Shown here piece by piece: positions 5,237 to 12,657 of a stretch of 12,657 bases of DNA. The notes under the pieces were generated by a model. That model did no database searches. It saw only the letters and a list, made by a program, of their open reading frames with translations, and had not been told where the DNA came from. Location of the stretch: contig DJSP01000048.1 of assembly GCA_002438065.1 (NCBI GenBank), forward strand, positions 1-12,657, given 5' to 3'. How positions within the stretch are numbered: position 1 is the first letter of the stretch; each line of letters opens with the position of its first letter. Source of the DNA: Caryophanales bacterium UBA6331 (lineage in GTDB: Bacteria > Bacillota_I > Bacilli_A > RF39 > UBA660). Made by a program: the position numbers and the translations under genes.

Positions 5237-5242
5237 TATAAT
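5237..5242 (+). promoter_or_regulatory. Probable -10 box of the recU-ponA promoter
   Basis: A perfect TATAAT lies 20 bases before the recU start codon, on the other side of the divergent spacer from the engB promoter. No good -35 sits at 16-18 bases; the nearest is TTGTAG (5211-5216) at 20 bases. The leader would be very short, with AGGTGA (5250-5255) close to the RNA 5' end. Confidence 0.4.
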
Positions 5243-5261
5243 TATTTATAGGTGATACATA

Positions 5262-5837
5262 TTGTTATATCCAAATAATATTAAAAAGAAAGTTAAAAAA
5301 AATATATCTTTTGCCAATAGAGGAATGGATTTAGAAACTCTTATTAATGAAGCAAACGAGTACTATTTAAACGAAGGTATTGCTGTTATTTATAAGAAAC
5401 CTACCCCTGTTAAGATAAAGAAAGTAACATATACTAATGATATACCTAAAGTTGAGGGATATTTAAATCAAAAATCTACATTAGATTATGTTGGTTTATA
5501 TAAAGGAAAGTATATAGATTTTGATGCTAAAAAAACTCTTAATTTAAATTCTTTTCCCCTATCTAATATTCATATTCATCAATTAAAACATATGAAGATG
5601 ATAATCAAGCATGAAGGTATTACATTCTTACTTATTGATTTTCAAAATAAAGTATTTTTACTTAAAGGCGAAGATATCATTAATTTTATTGAAAATAATA
5701 ATAAAAAAAGTATGCCCTACTCTTATATTGAAGAAAAAGGTTATCAAATTGAATATAGTTATAATCCTATATTAAATTATATTAAAACAATTGATAATGT
5801 TTATTTTAAAGGAGAAATAAAAAATGAAAAAGATTAA
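5262..5837 (+). CDS. recU: Holliday junction resolvase RecU
   Basis: RecU cuts four-way DNA junctions during recombination and chromosome segregation in Firmicutes. Family motifs are clear: NRGMDLETLINEAN (19-32), GIAVIYKKPTPVKI (39-52), STLDYVGLYKGKYIDFDAKK (72-91) and the following SFPLSNIHIHQLKHM. The predicted metal site is D75, D88 and K90 of the PD-(D/E)xK nuclease fold. The second acidic residue is Asp (DFDAKK) where Bacillus RecU has Glu (DFEAKE), a conservative change. The start is TTG at 5262, chosen because AGGTGA (5250-5255) is correctly spaced and the N-terminus length (191 residues) fits. The gene overlaps ponA by 14 bases; recU-ponA is a conserved Firmicutes pair, which explains co-expression with cell-wall synthesis. 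Confidence 0.95.
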   Translation: MLYPNNIKKKVKKNISFANRGMDLETLINEANEYYLNEGIAVIYKKPTPVKIKKVTYTNDIPKVEGYLNQKSTLDYVGLYKGKYIDFDAKKTLNLNSFPLSNIHIHQLKHMKMIIKHEGITFLLIDFQNKVFLLKGEDIINFIENNNKKSMPYSYIEEKGYQIEYSYNPILNYIKTIDNVYFKGEIKNEKD

Positions 5838-8607
5838 AATAAAGAAAAAAACTAAAAAAACAAATACTAAAGTAAATAATTCTAAAGGTAATTTAAGTGA
5901 TTTTAAGAAAAGATTTAAAAAAGGTAATATGGGAGAAAAGATTTTAATAATTGTCATGCTTGTATTAGTGTCAATATTCATTCTAGGTTTTGTGTTTGCT
6001 ATTTACATAATTATATCTGCTCCTGATTTTGATGCCAATAGTTTGTTTACTAAAAACTCGTCAATATTATTAGATTCGGAAGGTAATGAGATTGCTAGAC
6101 TGGGAACTGAGAATCGTGAAAGAGTTTCTTATGATGATTTACCAGAAGTATTTGTTGATGCCCTAGTTGCAACTGAGGACTCTAGATTCTTTCAACATAA
6201 CGGTGTTGACCTTGCTAGATTCTTAAAAGCAACCCTTGGACAACTTGCTGGTGATTCTGGAGCTGGTGGTGCATCAACACTAACAATGCAAATTGCTAAA
6301 CAAAGAATAAACGGATATGAGGCTAGTGGTATCAAAGGAATTATTCGTAAGTTTACTGATATGTATATGTCTGTATTTAAATTAGAAAAAACATATACTA
6401 AAGAACAAATAATTGAATTTTATGTAAACATACCTAATTTGGGAAGCGGTTCTTATGGAATAGAACAAGCTGCTCAAACTTATTTTAATAAATCAATTAG
6501 TGAGGTTAACTTATCAGAAGCAGCCTTACTTGTTGGATTATTTCAGGCACCTTCCGCATACAATCCAATAAACTATCCTGAAAAAGCTGAAGCAAGAAGA
6601 AATCAAGTATTAAATTTAATGAAACGTCATGGATACATCAATGATGAAGAATGTGAAGTTGCTAAATCAATGAAAGTAACTGATATGATTTATCAAGGAA
6701 GTCGTTCAAAAAATAAAAATATTGGATTTATTAATACAGTTGTTGAAGAAGTTGTTAAACGTACTGGAAAAGATCCATATTTAGTATCAATGAAAATTAA
6801 AACAACAATGGTTCAATCAAAACAAGATGTTTTAAATGATTTATATGCTGGAACAAATAAAAATTTAAAATGGCCAAACGAAAATATTCGTGCAGGTGTA
6901 GCTGTTACTGATATAAATACTGGGGCTATTGTAGCTGTCGGAGCTAACCGAAAAAATGATGAAAGAAACTACAATTATGCTACTATGATTAAACGTCATC
7001 CCGGTTCAACTGCTAAACCAATTTTTGACTACGGCCCTGCTATAGAATATTTAAATTGGGGTACTGGTCAAATGGTTATTGATGATGAGTTTACTTATAG
7101 TAATGGTGGATATATTAAAAACTGGGATAACCAATATAAAGGAATAATGACCATTAAAACAGCACTTGCAGCATCAAGAAACATTCCTGCTCTATATGCA
7201 TTCCAACAACTAAGTCAAAATCAAATCAAAACATTTGTAACAGGTTTAGGCATTACTCCTGAATATGAAAATGGCTATATTAATGAAGCTCATAGTATTG
7301 GTGGATTTAATGGAGTTAACCCACTTCAAATGTCGGCTGCGTATGCTACTTTTGCAAGAGGCGGAGTTTATATTGAGCCATATTCATTTACTGAAATTGA
7401 ATTTTTAGATACTGGTGAAATTTATACAGTTACACCAGAAAAAAGAACTGTAATGAGTGAAGCAACTGCTTATATGATTAATTCAATTTTAACATACGCT
7501 GTTAAATCTGGAAACGTATCTGCCGGATCAAAAAGTGGTACTGATGTTGCTAGTAAAACAGGTACATCAACTATTCCAGCATCCACTAAACAAGGATGTA
7601 CTGTAAAAGGAAATATTATCGGAGATTCATGGCAAGTAACTTATACTCCAGAATACTCTTACGCTGTATGGGTTGGATATGATGAAAACAAAGGAGATAC
7701 ATGTCTTGTATCATCAACTGGCAATACAGTTAAAAAGGCAATTGTAAGAGAACTAACATCAAAAATAAATAGTACCAATAAAACATTTACTAAACCATCT
7801 TCAGTTGTTACTGCAACTATTGAATTAGAAACAAATCCAGTTCAACTTGCTAGTGAATATACACCAGAAAAATTAAAGAGTACTGAATACTTTAAAGCTG
7901 GTACTGAACCAGATACTGTTTCAACTAGATTTAATAAATTAACAGCACCATCTAATTTAAAAGCAAATTATGTTACTGGAACAAATTTAGTAACCTTAAC
8001 ATGGAATGAGGTGCCAACACCTGATGCAGTTAGCAATTCATGGTTAGAAAATTACTTTAAAGAAAATTATGGAGTTTGGGCTGAAAAATATTTAGGTAAA
8101 CGTAAAGAATATAATAATGCAAATATTGGAACATTTGGTTATGACGTATATGTAAATAACGGAAATGGTTATAACTATGTAGGTTTTTCAACAAGTACAA
8201 CATACACCTACACTGGAACAATTACAAATAATACAACTTTCATGGTTAAATCTACATATTCAATATTTAAATCAAATGCATCTGATGGGTCAACCGTAAC
8301 AATTAGTGCTGTAAATGATAATCCAGAATCAAATAATTTTGAAACCGAACTTAATGGCTCATCTGGAATGACAGTTGCCGAATATTATAAATTTATTAAC
8401 AATAATAAACCATTAAAAGTTACATTAAATGGTAAAGATATTAGTGATAAAGCAACCTATACAACAACATGCATTGAAGAATTAACTGGCGAAGAATGCA
8501 ATGTCACATCAATGGATTGCACAACAAGTTATATCTTAAATCATAAAGCTTTCTATAATGGTAAATCAAGCGGATCTATTCAAAGAACACTAAAAGCTGG
8601 ATGCTAA
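5824..8607 (+). CDS. ponA: Bifunctional class A penicillin-binding protein (PBP1a/PonA type)
   Basis: A membrane-anchored enzyme that polymerises lipid II into glycan strands and cross-links the peptides. Order: very basic cytoplasmic tail (1-35), membrane segment (about 39-64), glycosyltransferase GT51 domain (about 82-268) with catalytic E118 in EDSRFFQHNG and GGASTLTMQIAKQ (148-160), then the transpeptidase with S395-T-A-K398, S451-R-N453 and K578-T-G-T581. All active-site motifs are intact. Beyond the transpeptidase, residues about 706-832 look like a fibronectin type III-like domain (LTAPSNLKANYVTG, then LVTLTWNEV), as known in Bacillus PBP1. The final 95 residues are unfamiliar and hold four cysteines (883, 892, 899, 927). 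Cysteines 592 and 627 lie in the transpeptidase. The ATG at 5824 has AAAGGAG upstream inside recU. It ends at a bidirectional terminator. Confidence 0.95.
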   Translation: MKKIKIKKKTKKTNTKVNNSKGNLSDFKKRFKKGNMGEKILIIVMLVLVSIFILGFVFAIYIIISAPDFDANSLFTKNSSILLDSEGNEIARLGTENRERVSYDDLPEVFVDALVATEDSRFFQHNGVDLARFLKATLGQLAGDSGAGGASTLTMQIAKQRINGYEASGIKGIIRKFTDMYMSVFKLEKTYTKEQIIEFYVNIPNLGSGSYGIEQAAQTYFNKSISEVNLSEAALLVGLFQAPSAYNPINYPEKAEARRNQVLNLMKRHGYINDEECEVAKSMKVTDMIYQGSRSKNKNIGFINTVVEEVVKRTGKDPYLVSMKIKTTMVQSKQDVLNDLYAGTNKNLKWPNENIRAGVAVTDINTGAIVAVGANRKNDERNYNYATMIKRHPGSTAKPIFDYGPAIEYLNWGTGQMVIDDEFTYSNGGYIKNWDNQYKGIMTIKTALAASRNIPALYAFQQLSQNQIKTFVTGLGITPEYENGYINEAHSIGGFNGVNPLQMSAAYATFARGGVYIEPYSFTEIEFLDTGEIYTVTPEKRTVMSEATAYMINSILTYAVKSGNVSAGSKSGTDVASKTGTSTIPASTKQGCTVKGNIIGDSWQVTYTPEYSYAVWVGYDENKGDTCLVSSTGNTVKKAIVRELTSKINSTNKTFTKPSSVVTATIELETNPVQLASEYTPEKLKSTEYFKAGTEPDTVSTRFNKLTAPSNLKANYVTGTNLVTLTWNEVPTPDAVSNSWLENYFKENYGVWAEKYLGKRKEYNNANIGTFGYDVYVNNGNGYNYVGFSTSTTYTYTGTITNNTTFMVKSTYSIFKSNASDGSTVTISAVNDNPESNNFETELNGSSGMTVAEYYKFINNNKPLKVTLNGKDISDKATYTTTCIEELTGEECNVTSMDCTTSYILNHKAFYNGKSSGSIQRTLKAGC

Positions 8608-8608
8608 A

Positions 8609-8638
8609 AAAACAGTTGGAATTACTTCTAACTGTTTT
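8609..8638. terminator. Bidirectional terminator between ponA and nth
   Basis: AAAACAGTTGGAA (8609-8621) and TTCTAACTGTTTT (8626-8638) form a 13-bp stem with one G-U pair and a 4-base loop. T-runs flank it on both strands. It ends the plus-strand recU-ponA unit and the minus-strand cca-dnaD-nth unit. Confidence 0.9.
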
Positions 8639-9245
8639 TCTTATATTTACAATAATTTTTAAATTTACAATCTAAGCACTTGGGATTTTTACTAGTACAA
8701 TAATATCTTCCAAATAAAAGTATTTGTTCACTTACTCTATTCCACTTATCTTTTGGAATTTTTTTCATTAATTTTTTCTCGATAGTTGTAACCGAATCAT
8801 TTATCTTTGCAAATCCAAGTCTTTTAGATACTCTTTCTACATGGGTATCAACTGGAATACTAGGCTCATTATAAATATTTTTAAGTACTACATTTATAGT
8901 TTTTCTACCAACTCCCGGTAAAGATTCTAAATATATTCGATCATTTGGAACTATGCCACTATAATCATTTAATAATCTTTTGCTAACAGTAATTATATAA
9001 TCGCTCTTTTTACTATAAGATCCGCAAGATCTAATAACATCTTCAATATCCCTCTTGCTCGCATTAGCAAGACTATTAATATCATACTTTTTAAATAATT
9101 CCTTTGTAACAATATTAACTCTTTTATCAGTACACTGGGCACTTAAAATGGTTGCAATTAATAATTCAAAAGGACTACTATAATTAAGTTCACACTTCGG
9201 ATTAGGTATATAATAATCTAAAATATCATAAATTTTCTTATTCAT
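8628..9245 (-). CDS. nth: Endonuclease III (base-excision DNA glycosylase)
   Basis: Removes oxidised pyrimidines from DNA and nicks the backbone. The helix-hairpin-helix LPGVGRKT (109-116) carries the catalytic Lys (K115). The catalytic Asp is D133 in VDTHVERVSKRLG. The C-terminal iron-sulphur motif is complete: C183-x6-C190-x2-C193-x5-C199 for a [4Fe-4S] cluster. Early motifs PFELLIATILSAQCTDKRVN match the family. At 205 residues it is of normal length. The ATG at 9245 overlaps the dnaD stop by eight bases, giving translational coupling; dnaD-nth is a known Bacilli pair. The stop codon lies inside the shared terminator stem. Confidence 0.96.
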   Translation of the reverse strand: MNKKIYDILDYYIPNPKCELNYSSPFELLIATILSAQCTDKRVNIVTKELFKKYDINSLANASKRDIEDVIRSCGSYSKKSDYIITVSKRLLNDYSGIVPNDRIYLESLPGVGRKTINVVLKNIYNEPSIPVDTHVERVSKRLGFAKINDSVTTIEKKLMKKIPKDKWNRVSEQILLFGRYYCTSKNPKCLDCKFKNYCKYKKNS

Positions 9246-9876
9246 CTAACCAATTATAATCACTTATCTCTTTTACATTCCTATCTGTTGTATTTCTACT
9301 TTTTAAGTGATTATTTACATCCTCCATTGTTTTAAATCCCTTTTTAGTCCATTCATAAATTATTTTATCTATATATCTTAAACTAGTAACTCCATTGTAA
9401 GTAGCCTCTTTAAGTGCTCCCAAAATAATTTCTTCGCTAACATTTTTGTCAAGCCAATCATTAATTATTTCATACTCCATTGGCGATAAAGGTCTTGAAA
9501 ATTCTTTTTCAAACTTTTCAAAAATATTATTATTAACAACTACTTTATTATTCTTATTTATATTATTAACCATCGTTTTATATATACCATCTAAATTAAC
9601 AATTTCACTAACTACATTACCATTTTTAATAACATCAATATTTATTAATCCTTTATTAGTTAAACAAGTAAAAGAATCTAATATCTTATTAACACTAATG
9701 CATGTTACTTTATTTATTAATTCTACATCAAAAGTAGGAGAATCTTGATTCATAAAATAAATTAATAATAAGCTTTCCTCTAAAGTTAATTTATATTCAA
9801 ATATTAAAGGAAAAAATTCTTTTTTTATTATATAATCTTTTCCTTTAATTAAACTCTCTAAAAAATTACTATTCAT
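9238..9876 (-). CDS. dnaD: DnaD-domain replication initiation/primosome protein
   Basis: DnaD is a DNA-binding protein that helps DnaA and DnaB load the replicative helicase in Firmicutes. The N-terminal part (about 1-100) has the winged-helix pattern of DnaD (LTLEESLLLIYFMNQD, then a small helix-turn-helix region). An Asn/Val-rich linker (about 101-117) follows. The conserved DnaD domain is at 118-180: FEKEFSRPLSPMEYEIINDW, then EEIILGALKEATYNG and the hallmark Y-x3-I-x3-W at 168-176 (YIDKIIYEW). Length 212 is near Bacillus DnaD. The ATG at 9876 lies six bases after the cca stop, and it overlaps nth. It belongs to the cca-dnaD-nth transcript. Confidence 0.94.
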   Translation of the reverse strand: MNSNFLESLIKGKDYIIKKEFFPLIFEYKLTLEESLLLIYFMNQDSPTFDVELINKVTCISVNKILDSFTCLTNKGLINIDVIKNGNVVSEIVNLDGIYKTMVNNINKNNKVVVNNNIFEKFEKEFSRPLSPMEYEIINDWLDKNVSEEIILGALKEATYNGVTSLRYIDKIIYEWTKKGFKTMEDVNNHLKSRNTTDRNVKEISDYNWLDE

Positions 9877-9882
9877 TACTTA

Positions 9883-10965
9883 TCACATCCAGTTTTTAAT
9901 TATATATTTTTTAATTATCTTTTTATTATTCTTTAGTTTTCCATTAAGTACATTTAATAAAACATCATCATATATCTTTCTTAACTTAGGAGAACCATTC
10001 ATATCAAGCAAACTCATTATATCATCATTTGTTATTTTTAAATCACTTAATTTATGAATAGGCATATGTTTATCCATTTTATTAATTTCTTCTTTACTAA
10101 AACCTAGTATTTCTCCAGCAACTAGGCATACATATAAGCCATACTTAAGTAATGATAAATTATTTAATTTACCACTATTAACAATTATCCTTATTTGCTT
10201 AATCATTGTACGTGATTGTTTAGTAAAAGAATATTTAGAGTCAAAATCAATTTGAGCCCATATTCCTAAAACATCAGATACTTCAACTATTTTATCATAC
10301 TTTATATCTAATTCATCTAATAAATCTAATTCTTTTAAATATTCTAATCCTTTACCCAAATTTTTAGATGAAAATATCTTTTCTAATTCTTGTTTCTTTC
10401 TCGTATAACTAATGCCTTTTAATATTTCTTTATTATTTTTAATATATTCAAGTATATCATTATCTAATTCAAAATTAAGCACTATCGCAAATCTAATAGC
10501 CCTTAATATTCTAACAGGATCTTCACTTAATCTTTTTTTCGTATAACCTATTGTCCTTATAATTTTATTTTGAATATCTTTAGTACCATCTAAATAATCA
10601 AATACTTTCCCCTCTCTATTCATACATAATGCATTAATAGTAAAATCTCTTCTTTTTAAATCAACTAATAAATTATCAACGTATATTATTGATTTTGGCT
10701 TATGATTAATATATTCTCCGTCCATTCTATAAGTAGTTATATCATAATTATATTTACCAATCTTAAGAGGAATTGAACCATAATTATTAACTCCCTTTTT
10801 TATTTTAAATACTTTAATAATATCTTTTGGAAGGGCATTAGTACATATATCTACATCAAAAGACTCTATACCTAGCAAATAATCTCTAACGTATCCACCA
10901 ACAACGTAGGCCTCAAATCCACTTTTTTCCAGTTTAAATAATACTTTTTTTATTTCATTATTCAT
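9883..10965 (-). CDS. cca: CCA-adding tRNA nucleotidyltransferase
   Basis: Adds or repairs the 3' CCA end of tRNAs without a template. Class II motifs are visible: A, VVGGYVRDYLLG with the metal-binding D37-x-D39 (FDVDIC); B, KRRDFTINAL (104-113); C, EDPVRILRAIRF (148-159); and the basic/acidic motif TRKKQELEKI further on. The C-terminal half is helical and less conserved. At 360 residues it is somewhat shorter than Bacillus Cca. The one tRNA in this window already encodes CCA, so repair is an obvious role here. The ATG at 10965 has GAGGT six bases upstream. It has its own good promoter directly after the bacteriocin-like genes and leads the cca-dnaD-nth unit. A poly(A) polymerase of the same superfamily is the alternative, less likely in Bacilli. 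Confidence 0.93.
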   Translation of the reverse strand: MNNEIKKVLFKLEKSGFEAYVVGGYVRDYLLGIESFDVDICTNALPKDIIKVFKIKKGVNNYGSIPLKIGKYNYDITTYRMDGEYINHKPKSIIYVDNLLVDLKRRDFTINALCMNREGKVFDYLDGTKDIQNKIIRTIGYTKKRLSEDPVRILRAIRFAIVLNFELDNDILEYIKNNKEILKGISYTRKKQELEKIFSSKNLGKGLEYLKELDLLDELDIKYDKIVEVSDVLGIWAQIDFDSKYSFTKQSRTMIKQIRIIVNSGKLNNLSLLKYGLYVCLVAGEILGFSKEEINKMDKHMPIHKLSDLKITNDDIMSLLDMNGSPKLRKIYDDVLLNVLNGKLKNNKKIIKKYIIKNWM

Positions 10966-10981
10966 TAGTTACCTCACTAAA

Positions 10982-11010
10982 ATTATACCAAATTATTGTT
11001 GCTTTGTGAA
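10982..11010 (-). promoter_or_regulatory. Promoter of cca-dnaD-nth
   Basis: On the minus strand TTCACA (11005-11010) and TATAAT (10982-10987) are 17 bases apart, with an extended TGG before the -10. The -35 begins one base after the stop codon of the upstream small gene. No terminator separates the two units. Confidence 0.8.
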
Positions 11011-11011
11011 C

Positions 11012-11164
11012 TTAACACATGTTTTTTGACATTCCTCTACGTATAGATGATCCGACTGCTCTGCCAAGTTCAAATATTGTATTAATAAATCTTGATAAGG
11101 CATTAAGAATAGTTCCATTAATTGTTTGTCCACCTGTAATTTTATTAAGTTCTATATCTTTCAT
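11012..11164 (-). CDS. Double-glycine-leader bacteriocin-like peptide B
   Basis: A 50-residue precursor with the leader MKDIELNKITGG: Glu at -8, Leu at -7, Ile at -4 and Gly-Gly at the cleavage point, which is the consensus recognised by C39-peptidase exporters. The predicted 38-residue mature peptide is cationic (four Arg, one Lys and one Glu) and amphipathic (LNALSRFINTIFELGRAVG). It has a GxxxG motif at residues 34-38 and ends in a single Cys (C50). Its ATG overlaps the stop of peptide A (ATGA, 11161-11164) and has no Shine-Dalgarno of its own, so translation is coupled and yields should match. Paired leaders plus GxxxG in both peptides point to a class IIb-like two-peptide bacteriocin; a paired signalling peptide is the alternative. 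I recognise no named family member. No immunity gene is visible in the window. Confidence 0.82.
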   Translation of the reverse strand: MKDIELNKITGGQTINGTILNALSRFINTIFELGRAVGSSIRRGMSKNMC

Positions 11165-11295
11165 TCGTTACATTTTAGAGGACGAATGAAACCATCTACA
11201 ACCCCAATTAAAAAAGTAATTAATCCACCAATAATAGCTAAAACTGAATAATTAACTTTTCCACCAGTTACACTATTTAATTCATAATCATTCAT
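11161..11295 (-). CDS. Double-glycine-leader bacteriocin-like peptide A
   Basis: A 44-residue precursor with the leader MNDYELNSVTGG, again with Glu -8, Leu -7, Val -4 and Gly-Gly. The predicted mature 32 residues are strongly hydrophobic (SVLAIIGGLITFLIGVV) and long enough to cross a membrane. They contain GxxxG at residues 31-35 (GVVDG) and end in a short polar tail with a single Cys (C42). The ATG at 11295 has AGGAG about eight bases upstream and overlaps the exporter stop by eight bases. It overlaps peptide B by four. Exporter, A and B are therefore one tightly coupled operon in which the exporter is translated first. In class IIb bacteriocins two such peptides pair through GxxxG motifs to form a membrane pore; that role is inferred here, not shown. 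Confidence 0.82.
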   Translation of the reverse strand: MNDYELNSVTGGKVNYSVLAIIGGLITFLIGVVDGFIRPLKCNE

Positions 11296-12657
11296 CGCAC
11301 TTCTCCTTTCTATCATTTAAAATATAGATTATTTTATCATAATTAACATTATCATCAAAATGATTTACATAAATAATTGTTTTATCCCTAAAAAAATTAT
11401 TAATCTTATTAATTATTCTAACTCTTTCTCTAACCGCAATCTCTGAAAATGCTTCATCTAATATTAAGATATTAAAGTTTTTATATAAACTTCTTGCAAT
11501 AATTATCTTTTGCTTTTCTCCACCACTAAAATTATCTCTAACTATTGTGTTTATCTTGTTTTCTTTCTTATTAAAAACATTTTCTAAATTAACTATTTTA
11601 ATTACTATATCTAGTCTATTTTTATCAAATTTATTATCTAATATAATATTATTAATAATTGTATCTTCAAATAAATAACTATTTTGATTAACATAAGATA
11701 CATTATCTAAATAACTGTTATAGCTTATATCGTTAAGGTTTAAATCTCCTATCATTATTTTTCCATCATAGTCAGTTATATTCTTAGTTAGTATATTAAT
11801 TAAGGTGCTCTTTCCACATCCATTATTTCCTTTAATTAATACTTTACTTCCCTGTTTTATTTTAATACTTAAATTATTAATTATCTTATTTATTCCGAGA
11901 TTATAACTTATATTACTTACTATAACGTCACCATTATTAAATAAAAATCCATCACTTTTATTATCATATTCTAGATAATATATTCCACTTATTCTATCAA
12001 TCATCATCTTTAGATATTTAATAATTGGTTTAACAGTAATCACATAATTAAGTGAATCTTTTAAATAATCAAAATATAACAAATAAATTATAACTATTTC
12101 TAAATTACCACTTAAACAACCTAAAATAACTATTAAACTTAGTGAGTTTACTGTTTCTATTAACATATTTAACAAATTATTATTTTTATCTAATAAGTAA
12201 TTTACCTCTGTTACATCTTTAGAATATATATCCAATTTCTTTTTAAAATAATTATTTAAATTTAGTGAACTAATTGTAATAATTTTTTTTATATATTCAC
12301 ATATACGATCCATATAATTATTATCTTTATCCATTAAATCATTATAATTTTTTAGAATAATTTTATTTAATTTAATACTTATTATATAAGCAACTATATA
12401 AATAGATATAATTATAAATGTTAGTTTTAAATCTAAATATAGAAGAATAATTAAGGAAACTATACCTAAACTAATATTTAAAATAAAATTAATTATTTCA
12501 GTACTCAAATAATTTTTTATTTTATTTAAGTCTTTAATTCGATTAGTAATATCACCTACTGATTTTAAATGTAAATATTTATAAGGGAGATTAAAATATT
12601 TTGATAAGTAATTGTTAACGAGTTCTAGATTTATTTTTTTATTTAATCTAATTAAGC
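11288..12657 (-). CDS. Bacteriocin-type peptide ABC exporter (partial, N-terminus beyond right edge)
   Basis: The frame is open to the right edge, so the N-terminal part is missing. A TTG at 12508 is not the true start: upstream in-frame codons read LVNNYLSKYFNLPYKYLHLK and SVGDITNRIKDLNKIKNYLS, the conserved cytoplasmic part of the exporter membrane domain. Several hydrophobic membrane segments follow. The ATPase domain is complete: Walker A GNNGCGKST (codons near 11803-11829), Q-loop YVNQNSYLFEDT, signature FSGGEKQ, Walker B ILILDEAF and H-loop histidine in YVNHFDD. The D-loop, usually SxLD after the Walker B DEAT, reads SEIAV here. The family (ComA/LagD-like) normally has an N-terminal C39 cysteine-peptidase domain that removes double-glycine leaders; if present it lies outside the window. 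The two leader peptides encoded immediately downstream, overlapping its stop, are the likely substrates. Confidence 0.88.
   Translation of the reverse strand, partial: LIRLNKKINLELVNNYLSKYFNLPYKYLHLKSVGDITNRIKDLNKIKNYLSTEIINFILNISLGIVSLIILLYLDLKLTFIIISIYIVAYIISIKLNKIILKNYNDLMDKDNNYMDRICEYIKKIITISSLNLNNYFKKKLDIYSKDVTEVNYLLDKNNNLLNMLIETVNSLSLIVILGCLSGNLEIVIIYLLYFDYLKDSLNYVITVKPIIKYLKMMIDRISGIYYLEYDNKSDGFLFNNGDVIVSNISYNLGINKIINNLSIKIKQGSKVLIKGNNGCGKSTLINILTKNITDYDGKIMIGDLNLNDISYNSYLDNVSYVNQNSYLFEDTIINNIILDNKFDKNRLDIVIKIVNLENVFNKKENKINTIVRDNFSGGEKQKIIIARSLYKNFNILILDEAFSEIAVRERVRIINKINNFFRDKTIIYVNHFDDNVNYDKIIYILNDRKEKCDE

Noticed and set aside
5772..5981. 69-codon minus-strand frame with a hydrophobic stretch
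   Set aside because: It is the complement of the lysine-rich start and membrane segment of ponA; there is no ribosome site and no motif.
9446..9748. 100-codon plus-strand frame
   Set aside because: It lies fully inside dnaD on the opposite strand, and dnaD has clear domain motifs. It is a shadow.
11161..11163. TGA as a tryptophan codon (Mycoplasma-type code)
   Set aside because: All recognised proteins use TGG for Trp, and TGA ends cca, the exporter and peptide A exactly where overlapping or adjacent genes begin.

Overview
The window comes from a very AT-rich, walled, low-GC Gram-positive bacterium. It is most likely an uncultured Bacilli lineage of the Erysipelotrichia/RF39 kind, often grouped near the Mollicutes. 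The reasons are a pro-sigma-K sporulation factor, SepF and DivIVA, a bifunctional penicillin-binding protein, RecU, a DnaD-type primosome protein, AGGAGG-like ribosome binding sites and strong codon bias. Tryptophan is encoded by TGG and TGA is used as a stop, so the standard bacterial code applies rather than the Mycoplasma code. No tool was run, so every family name rests on motifs and recalled homologues.

Layout. Positions 50-1658 (minus) hold sepF-divIVA, a division/polarity operon with its own terminator, followed by sigK. Positions 1659-2327 are formally intergenic but hold what looks like a complete type I toxin-antitoxin locus: a plus-strand promoter, an mRNA whose Shine-Dalgarno is locked in a hairpin, a 30-residue membrane peptide, and a convergent minus-strand antisense RNA with its own promoter and terminator. 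Positions 2328-2404 (minus) are a tRNA-Arg(UCU) with its own promoter and terminator. Positions 2511-5133 (minus) are the operon engB - leucine-rich-repeat protein - small hypothetical protein. Positions 5262-8607 (plus) are recU-ponA, which converge on dnaD-nth across a shared bidirectional terminator. Positions 8628-10965 (minus) are cca-dnaD-nth.

From 11012 to the right edge (minus) lies an accessory module: the C-terminal part of a bacteriocin-type ABC exporter, followed by two overlapping small genes. Each encodes a peptide with a canonical 12-residue double-glycine leader and a GxxxG motif. This is the signature of a two-peptide (class IIb-like) bacteriocin whose dedicated exporter runs off the window.

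The housekeeping part is ordinary: the recU-ponA / dnaD-nth neighbourhood and the sepF-divIVA pairing are known from Bacilli. The interest lies in the toxin-antitoxin-like RNA locus (about 1926-2250) and the two-peptide bacteriocin cassette (11012-12657). All of the small genes in these two loci are easily missed by gene callers.
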